In this document: in pieces, positions 1 through 5,697 of the stretch
How positions within the stretch are numbered: position 1 is the first letter of the stretch
How the letters are laid out: every line of letters starts with the position of its first letter
Assembly: GCA_904420235.1 (NCBI GenBank)
Contig: CAJFUS010000071.1
Location: 1-9,865 of the forward strand
Length of the DNA: 9,865 bases
Direction of reading: 5' to 3'
From: Candidatus Neoanaerotignum tabaqchaliae
Lineage (GTDB): Bacteria > Bacillota > Clostridia > Lachnospirales > Anaerotignaceae
The notes under the pieces: model-generated
What the model was told of the DNA's origin: nothing
Databases searched by the model: none
The model's input: only the letters and a program-made list of their open reading frames with translations
Program-made: the position numbers and the translations under genes

Positions 1-297
1 ATTGACGCTGAAAAAAACGAGGTTGTGCTTGGAAGCAATGAAAGCCTTTTTAAAAATACTGTTTATGCCGGAAATATAAATTTTATGGCGCTGGATAAAA
101 TACAAGAACCAATAAGAGCTAAGGCCAAAATAAGATACGCCCATAAAAGGGCTGAATGCACAATATATCCTTGTGAGAATGGAATGGCCAAGTTTGTTTT
201 CGACGAGCCTCAAAGGGCGGTAACTCCGGGGCAAGCCATAGCTGCCTATGACGGGGATTATTGTCTTTTAGGCGGTATTATAGAAAAGGGCGAGTGA
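1..297 (+). CDS. mnmA: tRNA-specific 2-thiouridylase MnmA, C-terminal part (5' truncated by window edge)
   Basis: The reading frame is open from base 1 and ends at TGA 295-297, giving the last 98 residues of a protein whose start lies upstream of the window. Known of the family: MnmA is a cytoplasmic ATP-dependent enzyme that thiolates U34 of the tRNAs for Lys, Glu and Gln, using sulfur relayed from a cysteine desulfurase. The visible part matches the C-terminal beta-barrel domain: an IRAKAKIRYAHKRAECTI-like strand region (about residues 37-54 of the fragment), then RAVTPGQA followed by YDGD and LGGGI-like LLGGIIEKGE at the end, which is the usual family C-terminus. The catalytic cysteines and the PP-loop lie outside the window and cannot be judged. 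No gene follows closely on this strand; the next start is 395 bp away. The identification rests on the C-terminal signature only. Confidence 0.88.
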   Translation: MDAEKNEVVLGSNESLFKNTVYAGNINFMALDKIQEPIRAKAKIRYAHKRAECTIYPCENGMAKFVFDEPQRAVTPGQAIAAYDGDYCLLGGIIEKGE

Positions 298-336
298 GTT
301 TAATTATTTTTTATGAAAAAACGATATTTTTAGAAG

Positions 337-364
337 TTTTAAAAGTATTTTAAAGCTTTTAAAA
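337..364 (+). repeat. AT-rich inverted repeat just downstream of mnmA
   Basis: TTTTAAAAG at 337-345 is an exact inverted repeat of CTTTTAAAA at 356-364, with a 10-nt loop. It begins 39 nt after the mnmA stop. It could act as a weak 3'-end hairpin, but it has almost no GC pairs and no following T-run, and such repeats arise readily by chance in DNA this rich in A and T. It is a low-value feature. Confidence 0.25.
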
Positions 365-496
365 TATAAATTCAGTAAATGAAGGATTTTTTATTCAATG
401 CGTTTCAACAATGTTAAAATATATGAATATAAATTTTTTAATATGGTAAATATACTTAAATCTTATTGTAAATAATTGGATATGTTTTTAAGGGCT

Positions 497-526
497 AAAA
501 AGCGGATTTTTCCGCTTTTTATTTTT
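497..526 (+). terminator. Rho-independent terminator downstream of mnmA
   Basis: AAAAAGCGGA (497-506) pairs perfectly with TCCGCTTTTT (511-520) around a TTTT loop, giving a 10-bp stem with a GCGGA/TCCGC core. The descending arm ends in five T and is followed by ATTTTT, forming the U-rich tract of an intrinsic terminator for plus-strand transcription. It lies 200 bp after the mnmA stop, so the mnmA transcript would carry a long 3' untranslated region unless it ends earlier. It isolates spoIVB from mnmA. The A-tract on the ascending arm could permit some function in the other direction. Confidence 0.85.
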
Positions 527-692
527 AACATTTTTTTGAACTTTCAAATAACATATATCAAAAAACAAGGCAATATTAAACAGTCTGTTAAAAATAAAGG
601 CTGTGCTTAAAGATTAAATATTGTCTGTATAACCGAATGAAACACAGGTTAATTTAAACTTGAAATAATTTTGAAAATGGAAGTGATAAAAA

Positions 693-1946
693 ATGTTTAA
701 AGGAAGAAAAATAAAAAATTCCTTTTTATTTTATTTTGCCTTAACGTCAATTTTACTTTATACAACCACAAACATGGCTCTTCCGGAGTATATAAGCATT
801 TTTGAGGACAGCGCCTATCATATAGGACCACAGGGCGGTGATGTGGCTGTAATAGAAAACTCAGTTGAACCGTTAAGAGACAATATAAAAATTGACGTAG
901 TAAGCGGAACAGACGTGTTGCCGGAGCAGGCCGGAACATACGAGGCGAAGTATACGGTTTTTGGAATACCTGTTAAAACTGTAAGCCTTAATGTTGTACC
1001 AGACAAAATGCTTATACCATGCGGCAATATATCGGGCATTGTTGTAAACACAGATGGCGTTCTTGTTATAGGCACAGGCAAAGTGAAAAATGAAGATGGG
1101 CAGGAAATATCGCCCAGTGACGGAATACTTAAAAGCGGGGACACAGTTACGGCAATTAATGGAAACAAAATAAGCTCAAAGGAGCAGTTTGAAAATGCTG
1201 TAGCCAATTCTGAAGGCGCCGTTATGACATTTACGGTTTTAAGGGACGGTAAGGAACAGAATGAGAAGGTTAAACCGGTTATGTCGGAAAATAACGGCGG
1301 ATATAAAATAGGCTGCTGGATAAGGGACGATACTCAAGGCCTGGGAACGCTTACTTTTATAGACCCAGAAAACAACACTTTCGGCGCTTTGGGACACGGA
1401 ATATATGATGTTGACACAAGCACACTAATGAACGCGTCGGAAGGAATAATAACATCATCAAAGGTTACCGGCGTTGTTAAAGGTCAAAAGGGAGTTCCGG
1501 GAGAGGTAAGCGGAACTCTTGACAAAAGTCATGTTTTTGGTGAAATACTGTCAAACGCAAATGCCGGAATATACGGGCGCATAACCGATATGTCAATTTG
1601 CCCGTCAGCTGATGTTCAGCCTGTTGAAATAGCTCTTTCAAAGGATGTCCATACTGGAAAAGCCTATGTTAGGAGTGATATTTCGGGAAAGACAGAGGAT
1701 TATGAAATAGAAATTGAAAGTATAAATAGACTTGACACATCCTCTGACCGCTCAATGACGGTTAGAATTACTGACGAAAAGCTGCTTAACATGGCGGGAG
1801 GAATTATACAAGGCTTCAGCGGAAGCCCCATTTTGCAGGATGGGAAGCTTGTGGGCGCTCTTACCCATGTTTTTGTAAATAATCCGCAAAAAGGATATGG
1901 AATATTCATTGACAACATGCTTGCTCAGTCAAAAAATATAGAATAA
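693..1946 (+). CDS. spoIVB: SpoIVB, stage IV sporulation serine peptidase (MEROPS family S55) with PDZ domain
   Basis: The 417-residue product is close to the roughly 426 residues of B. subtilis SpoIVB. In B. subtilis, SpoIVB is secreted from the forespore and cleaves SpoIVFA, releasing the SpoIVFB protease that activates pro-sigma-K in the mother cell. Visible here: a basic N-terminus and hydrophobic segment at about residues 10-27 (signal anchor); a PDZ-like domain at about 108-195 with SPSDGILKSGDTVTAINGNK; then the peptidase domain. The catalytic triad is apparent as His235 (in GHG), Asp361 (in ITDEKL) and Ser376 (in GFSGSP), almost the same spacing as His236, Asp363 and Ser378 of B. subtilis. 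The C-terminus GALTHVFVNNPQKGYGIF is typical. The start is ATG 693 with a modest GGAAG site at 679-683. A spo0A-family gene follows 125 bp downstream, the usual order. The promoter was not found. Confidence 0.96.
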   Translation: MFKGRKIKNSFLFYFALTSILLYTTTNMALPEYISIFEDSAYHIGPQGGDVAVIENSVEPLRDNIKIDVVSGTDVLPEQAGTYEAKYTVFGIPVKTVSLNVVPDKMLIPCGNISGIVVNTDGVLVIGTGKVKNEDGQEISPSDGILKSGDTVTAINGNKISSKEQFENAVANSEGAVMTFTVLRDGKEQNEKVKPVMSENNGGYKIGCWIRDDTQGLGTLTFIDPENNTFGALGHGIYDVDTSTLMNASEGIITSSKVTGVVKGQKGVPGEVSGTLDKSHVFGEILSNANAGIYGRITDMSICPSADVQPVEIALSKDVHTGKAYVRSDISGKTEDYEIEIESINRLDTSSDRSMTVRITDEKLLNMAGGIIQGFSGSPILQDGKLVGALTHVFVNNPQKGYGIFIDNMLAQSKNIE

Positions 1947-2071
1947 AAGTGCCGACAAAATAATAAAATATACATTTTATTCAAAAAATCGAGCATTTCG
2001 TGCAATATTAGTGATTATTTCTCCAAAATATTATATCATTTTTTTCAGTAATAAACTTTGGAGGGATTGTT

Positions 2072-2932
2072 ATGAATAAATTTCAATTTGGGCATACGCC
2101 AAAACAAATACGCGCCATTGTAGCTTATGGCGATGATAAAGCGAGGTACAGCATAGCCAACTGTCTTTCCAAAACAGGCGAAATTATTGTATCCGACACA
2201 ACTTCAAACGGCATAGAAACTCTCTCAAGTATTTTTAAGCTGCGGCCGGACGTTCTTATTATTGATATGCTTATACCCGAAAAGGGCGGCCTTTGGGTAT
2301 TGGATGAGTTAAGAAAGTTTAAATATTCGGAAACTAAAATTATAGCCGTTAATACGGTAAAAAGCGACTGTATGGAAAATGTGGCTATATCAATGGGGGC
2401 AGACTTCTGTGTTAATAATGCCTTTGACACAGAAAATCTAAGAAAAACTGTTTTAAGTTTATGTTCGCGGAATGAAGAAAAGATTAAATGCGGGGCAAAA
2501 TATTCCTGTGAGATTTCTGACATTTTAAATTCTCTTGGGGTAAGCCCCGCTCTTAAGGGCTATTACTACATTAAGTCGGCGGTGCTGATGGTCCTTGAAA
2601 ATCCGCAGCTTATATCGGGCGTTACAAAAATTTTGTATCCCGAAATAGCAAAGCAGTATGATACTCAGTCAAAATGCGTTGAAAGGGATATACGTCACGC
2701 TATTTTTGTGTCTTGGAATTTATCTAAAAACAGATATTCCGCGGTTTTGGGATATGATTTCAGCAAAAGACCAACAAACAAGGAGCTTATAAACACTCTG
2801 GCCGAATGCATAAAAAACGCAAGACAAGCTTCTGATTTGTACTTAAATGGCCGCAATGATATGTGGTTAGGCGGAATAACTAATTTTAATTTAAGTCAAA
2901 GTGCATTCAGCGGATTTGCCGCCGGAAATTAA
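2072..2932 (+). CDS. spo0A: Spo0A-family sporulation response regulator with atypical receiver domain
   Basis: This 286-residue protein sits directly after spoIVB, the classical position of spo0A (master regulator of sporulation entry, activated by phosphorelay or direct kinases). A GGAGGG site at 2060-2065 supports the ATG at 2072. The C-terminal domain (about residues 146-254) is clearly Spo0A: LGVSPALKGYYYIKSAV, then VTKILYPEIAKQYDT and CVERDIRHAIFVSW, aligning with the helix-turn-helix that reads 0A boxes; residues matching Glu213, Arg214 and Arg217 of B. subtilis are kept. The receiver domain (about 13-130) keeps the phospho-acceptor Asp65 (VLIIDMLIP). In an ungapped alignment, however, the acidic pair Asp10-Asp11 is Tyr19-Gly20, Thr86 is Asn94, and Lys108-Pro109 is Asn116-Ala117. 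A two-residue shift could instead use Asp21-Asp22 as the acidic pair. About 30 extra residues follow the normal C-terminus. It may be a divergent true Spo0A or a paralog; the family is certain, the orthology is not. Confidence 0.88.
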   Translation: MNKFQFGHTPKQIRAIVAYGDDKARYSIANCLSKTGEIIVSDTTSNGIETLSSIFKLRPDVLIIDMLIPEKGGLWVLDELRKFKYSETKIIAVNTVKSDCMENVAISMGADFCVNNAFDTENLRKTVLSLCSRNEEKIKCGAKYSCEISDILNSLGVSPALKGYYYIKSAVLMVLENPQLISGVTKILYPEIAKQYDTQSKCVERDIRHAIFVSWNLSKNRYSAVLGYDFSKRPTNKELINTLAECIKNARQASDLYLNGRNDMWLGGITNFNLSQSAFSGFAAGN

Positions 2933-3582
2933 ATTTTAGCATAGTCACTAAAATTTTGGCATATTTCCTGTATTTTGTTTATAAAAAGACTTATATGGTA
3001 TCCGTCGGCTACGCAATGGCTTATGTATACGGTAAATGGTATATAGGTTTTTTCACCTTCAGAGAAATATTTTCCAAAGACTATTACGGGAAAAAGCATA
3101 TGGGATTCCTCAAAGGAATTATACGAGCAAGATGAAAAACTTATCCATGGAACACATGAAAGAGGCGTAAAATTGTCCGGCCTTCCGGCCTTGGCTTTTA
3201 CGCCTTTTATGTTTTTATATTTTTCCATATCGTTTACGGCTTCTTGATAGAATGTTTTAAAATCCTCGTTATACTCTGTCCATATATCTGAAAAAGTTTT
3301 ATCATCGTTGTGAAATATGGTGTATGAAGGGCTGCAAAAACTGTAATATCCAAGGTTTCCTTCACTGTCTATTGCCATACGCATTTCTTTAACATCGTTT
3401 ACGGCTCTCATTATTATGTATATAAATACGGGATAAAATCTAAGGTTGTTTTCGTTAACAGTCTTAATTAAGGATGTTATATCAAAATTATAGGACATAT
3501 TAAGTTTTGTTTTTATTATTTTTTTGTAATATTCATAATGCTCTTTTCTCTCATACTTTTCCATATCTATTTTGTTGAACAT
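2929..3582 (-). CDS. Chloramphenicol acetyltransferase (CAT)-family protein
   Basis: The 217-residue product is the normal CAT length (about 207-220). CAT enzymes are cytoplasmic trimers that transfer acetyl from acetyl-CoA to the 3-hydroxyl of chloramphenicol; chromosomal relatives often have unknown substrates. The start is typical (MFNKIDMEKYERKEHYEYY), followed by FYPVFIYIIMRAVN, GNLGYYSFCSPSYTIF, KTFSDIW and PWISFSS with Ser148 in the family position. The active-site motif reads SHCVADG (188-194): the catalytic His189 and structural Asp193-Gly194 are kept, while the first His of the common HHxxxDG motif is Ser188. A GGGGG ribosome site lies at 3591-3595 on the minus strand. Its stop overlaps the spo0A-like stop by 4 nt, convergently, and it is divergent from hisZ. 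No flanking repeats, transposase or other transfer signs are visible. Family membership is firm; actual drug resistance is not shown. Confidence 0.88.
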   Translation of the reverse strand: MFNKIDMEKYERKEHYEYYKKIIKTKLNMSYNFDITSLIKTVNENNLRFYPVFIYIIMRAVNDVKEMRMAIDSEGNLGYYSFCSPSYTIFHNDDKTFSDIWTEYNEDFKTFYQEAVNDMEKYKNIKGVKAKAGRPDNFTPLSCVPWISFSSCSYNSFEESHMLFPVIVFGKYFSEGEKTYIPFTVYISHCVADGYHISLFINKIQEICQNFSDYAKI

Positions 3583-3616
3583 ATTAAATTCCCCCTGTTA
3601 AAAAAATCTGAAATTT

Positions 3617-3630
3617 ATTATAATATTATA
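3617..3630 (-). promoter_or_regulatory. Possible -10 elements of the CAT-like gene promoter
   Basis: On the minus strand two exact TATAAT hexamers lie 8 nt apart, at complement 3625-3630 and complement 3617-3622, about 35-48 nt upstream of the CAT start. No good -35 hexamer sits at 16-18 nt from either. In sequence this AT-rich a TATAAT match alone is weak evidence, but the position is right for a leader transcript carrying the GGGGG ribosome site. Confidence 0.3.
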
Positions 3631-3682
3631 TCATAAAAAAGATGGATATTTTTTAAAAGCATTTTGGTTTAAAATAAAAATA

Positions 3683-3711
3683 TTGACAAACAAAAAAGCA
3701 TTGTGTATACT
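3683..3711 (+). promoter_or_regulatory. Sigma-A promoter of the histidine operon
   Basis: TTGACA at 3683-3688 is a perfect -35 hexamer. TATACT at 3706-3711 is a one-mismatch -10 hexamer, and the spacer is exactly 17 bp. The predicted transcription start is near 3717-3719, leaving a leader of only about 36 nt before hisZ, with AGGGGG at 3741-3746 as ribosome site. That leader is far too short for a T-box riboswitch or a his leader-peptide attenuator, so control would have to be at initiation or elsewhere. Confidence 0.88.
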
Positions 3712-3713
3712 TT

Positions 3714-3739
3714 ACTTTATTATGGTAGAGCGATAAAGT
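3714..3739. promoter_or_regulatory. Dyad over the predicted hisZ transcription start (candidate operator)
   Basis: ACTTTAT (3714-3720) and ATAAAGT (3733-3739) form an exact 7-bp inverted repeat separated by 12 nt, so the half-site centres are 19 bp apart, close to two helical turns. It starts 2 bp after the -10 hexamer and ends just before the ribosome site, where a bound dimeric repressor would block initiation. In RNA it could also form a small 5' hairpin, but it would not cover the AGGGGG. Operator function is inferred from position and symmetry; I cannot assign a regulator. Confidence 0.4.
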
Positions 3740-3754
3740 TAGGGGGATTAATAT

Positions 3755-5041
3755 ATGCTGGATTTTAAACTTCACACCCCCATAGGCGTTGGGGATTTTC
3801 TTCCTGATGATATGGAGGTTAAAAGAAAAATAATAAAAAGCACCGCCGACGTTTTTGAAAGCTACGGCTACCGTGAGGTTGAAAGCCCCATGTTTGAATA
3901 TATAGAGGTTTTTTCCGACGAGAAAATGGGTTCCATAAGCCCGAAAGAGATGTTTAGATTTTTCGACAAAGACGGCTCGACCTTGGCCCTCAGAAGCGAT
4001 ATGACGCCGCCCATAGCCAGAATGGCGGCAACGGCCTTTGAAGGCGAAAAAATGCCCTTAAGGCTTTGTTATTTCGGCAGCGCCTTCAGAGATTCAAAAA
4101 GCTATCAGGGCAAAAAATGCGAGTTCTCAAACGCTGGAATTGAGCTTATGGGCCACAAGGGGACAGAGTCTGACGCAGAGGTTATAGCCATATCAATAAA
4201 AAGCATACTTGCCTGCGGGATTAAGGAATTTAAAGTACATATAGGCGAGGTAGGATTTTTTAACGCCGTTCTTAACGAAACAAGGCTTTCGGAAAAGGAC
4301 AAAAACAGCCTTAAAGAACTTATAGCTAACAGAAATTACGCCGAGGCCGAATATTTTGTTATGTCAAAAGAGATGCCAAATAATATAAAAAGGCTTTTTA
4401 TAGAACTTCCGCGCCTTGTGGGAGGGCCCGAGATAATTGAGTACACAAAAAATCTTGTTACAAGCCTTGAGGCCCAAAGAGCCCTTAACAGCATGGAAAT
4501 ACTTTACAACATACTTATAATGCACGGAGTAAACGAATATGTATCCTTTGACATGGGAATGGTTAATAAACTTAACTATTATACAGGCATAATATTCAGG
4601 GGATATACATACGGAACGGGATACTCCATAATTGACGGCGGAAGATATGACAACCTTGTTAAGCAGTTTGGAAAGGAGCTGCCGGCAGTTGGCTTTGGAA
4701 TTAAAGTGGACGAGGTTATGAACGCACTTGAAAGAAGTGGAAAAGAATTTGTGTCGTCAAAGGCAAAAGCTATGATAGGATATACTCCTTATGGAATGGC
4801 TTCCGCTCTTAAAATTGCCGATATATACCGAGAGGCCGGAGTTAAAATAGAAAACAGCATGTGCGGAAGCGACATAGACGAAAACATAGAATATATGGTT
4901 AATAAGGGAATGGAGTCGCTTATATTTTTTAAGGATGCCATTAACATACTTTATGTCAGAAATGAGAAAAATGTCGGCATAGTGGCCGCCGATATAACAA
5001 TAGATGACCTTGTTATGCCAAAAAAGGAGGGTGAAAAATGA
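3755..5041 (+). CDS. hisZ: HisZ, ATP phosphoribosyltransferase regulatory subunit
   Basis: This is a 428-residue class II histidyl-tRNA-synthetase paralog without synthetase function. Known role: it complexes with short-form HisG to make active ATP phosphoribosyltransferase, the first committed step of histidine synthesis, and provides histidine feedback inhibition. Seen: an N-terminal GVGDFLPDD region (11-19), ALRSDMTPPIAR (78-89), a motif 2 region with FRDSKSYQGKKCEFSNAG (111-128), a remnant of the HisRS histidine-binding motif at 270-284 (VNKLNYYTGIIFRGY), and DGGRYDNLV (294-302). In true HisRS the 270-284 segment has Arg and Asp (RGLDYY) and the last motif ends in GxER; here these are Asn271, Asn274 and KVDE (317-320), which fits HisZ and argues against a tRNA synthetase. 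A C-terminal domain (about 330-428) resembles the HisRS anticodon-binding fold in position. ATG 3755 follows AGGGGG at a good distance. It overlaps hisG by 4 nt (ATGA). Confidence 0.93.
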   Translation: MLDFKLHTPIGVGDFLPDDMEVKRKIIKSTADVFESYGYREVESPMFEYIEVFSDEKMGSISPKEMFRFFDKDGSTLALRSDMTPPIARMAATAFEGEKMPLRLCYFGSAFRDSKSYQGKKCEFSNAGIELMGHKGTESDAEVIAISIKSILACGIKEFKVHIGEVGFFNAVLNETRLSEKDKNSLKELIANRNYAEAEYFVMSKEMPNNIKRLFIELPRLVGGPEIIEYTKNLVTSLEAQRALNSMEILYNILIMHGVNEYVSFDMGMVNKLNYYTGIIFRGYTYGTGYSIIDGGRYDNLVKQFGKELPAVGFGIKVDEVMNALERSGKEFVSSKAKAMIGYTPYGMASALKIADIYREAGVKIENSMCGSDIDENIEYMVNKGMESLIFFKDAINILYVRNEKNVGIVAADITIDDLVMPKKEGEK

Positions 5042-5697
5042 GATACCTTACATTCGCCCTTGCCAAGGGAAGGCTTGCCGACCAAACAATGGGCCTTTTA
5101 GAGAGAATAGGAATGCCTTGCGAAGAAATGCGTGAAAAATCAAGAAAGCTTATATTTGTTAACGAGGAGCTTAAAATAAAAATATTTTTGGCCAAAACAA
5201 GCGATGTTCCAACTTACGTTGAATATGGTGCCGCCGATATAGGCGTTGTTGGAAAGGACACTATACTTGAGGAAAACAGAAATGTTTATGAAATGCTTGA
5301 TTTAGGACTTGGAAAATGCCGTATGTGTGTTGCGGGTCTTCCGGAGATGAGGGACAGACTTGGAAAACTGCACTCTTTAAGGGTAGCCACAAAATATCCC
5401 AATATAGCCCGTGAATATTTTTATCATAAAAAGCATAAGACTGTTGAAATTATAAAGCTTAACGGTTCAATAGAGTTGGCGCCTATTGTTGGCCTTAGCG
5501 ACTGCATAGTTGATATTGTTGAAAGCGGAGCTACCTTAAGAGAAAACGGACTTGTTGTTTTTGAGGAGATATGTCCTCTTTCGGCAAGGGTAATTGTTAA
5601 CAGAGTAAGCATGAAAATGGAGCACCAAAGAATTATTGATGTAATGGACAGGATACGCTATATTTTAAGGAGTGGTATTAATGATACCAATTATTGA
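5038..5697 (+). CDS. hisG: HisG, ATP phosphoribosyltransferase catalytic subunit, short form
   Basis: At 219 residues this is the short HisG, which lacks the C-terminal regulatory domain of long HisG and depends on HisZ, encoded immediately upstream. It condenses ATP with PRPP to give phosphoribosyl-ATP. Motifs visible: FALAKGRL at 6-13, DVPTYVEYGAADIGVVGKD at 56-74, VATKYPN at 116-122, and the PRPP-binding loop GLSDCIVDIVESGATL at 152-167. The start ATG 5038 lies 7 nt after GGAGG (5026-5030) inside the end of hisZ, so the pair is probably translationally coupled and made in matched amounts, as expected for a hetero-oligomer. Its last 17 nt overlap the hisD start. Confidence 0.96.
   Translation: MRYLTFALAKGRLADQTMGLLERIGMPCEEMREKSRKLIFVNEELKIKIFLAKTSDVPTYVEYGAADIGVVGKDTILEENRNVYEMLDLGLGKCRMCVAGLPEMRDRLGKLHSLRVATKYPNIAREYFYHKKHKTVEIIKLNGSIELAPIVGLSDCIVDIVESGATLRENGLVVFEEICPLSARVIVNRVSMKMEHQRIIDVMDRIRYILRSGINDTNY
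5667..5672 (+). promoter_or_regulatory. Ribosome binding site that fixes the hisD start
   Basis: AAGGAG at 5667-5672 is 8 nt before ATG 5681. An in-frame GTG at 5672 would extend the protein by three residues, but it overlaps this Shine-Dalgarno sequence and so cannot be served by it. ATG 5681 (MIPIIDY) is therefore the better start. Confidence 0.8.

Larger units (their letters stand above)
298..692. other. AT-rich intergenic region between mnmA and spoIVB
   Basis: These 395 bp contain no convincing coding frame, only tiny frames of about a dozen codons without ribosome binding sites. The region holds a weak AT hairpin close to mnmA (337-364) and a clear intrinsic terminator (497-526). About 165 bp remain between that terminator and spoIVB, which should carry the spoIVB promoter. 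I looked there for forespore sigma-G and sigma-A type elements and found no pair with acceptable spacing, so no promoter is called. No structured RNA with strong GC pairing is apparent. Confidence 0.7.

Noticed and set aside
535..548. TTTGAA-CT-TTCAAA palindrome upstream of spoIVB
   Set aside because: The arms are short and AT-rich, far from the gene start, and not repeated elsewhere in the window; it is likely chance.
626..651. TGTATA with CAGGTTA as a sigma-G promoter of spoIVB
   Set aside because: The spacer is only 13 nt and the -10 has a mismatch at a conserved position, so it does not fit the factor's usual spacing.
1949..1960. Possible 0A box on the minus strand upstream of the spo0A-like gene (TTTTGTCGGC against a TGTCGAA core)
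   Set aside because: Only five of the seven core bases match and a single such site is expected by chance; autoregulation cannot be claimed from this.
1962..1981. AATAAAAT / ATTTTATT hairpin after spoIVB as a terminator
   Set aside because: The 8-bp stem is made only of A-T pairs and is followed by CAAAAAA instead of a T-run; it is too weak to call.
2029..2034. TATTAT as a -10 element for the spo0A-like gene
   Set aside because: No acceptable -35 lies 16-18 bp upstream, and no sigma-H type pair was found; such hexamers are common in this AT-rich spacer.
3712..3754. T-box riboswitch or his leader peptide upstream of hisZ
   Set aside because: Only about 36-40 nt lie between the predicted transcription start and the hisZ ATG, with no run of His codons and no room for a specifier or antiterminator structure.
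3755..5041. Histidyl-tRNA synthetase instead of HisZ
   Set aside because: The HisRS-specific Arg and Asp of the histidine-binding motif and the last catalytic Arg are replaced (Asn271, Asn274, Glu320), and the gene overlaps a short-form hisG.
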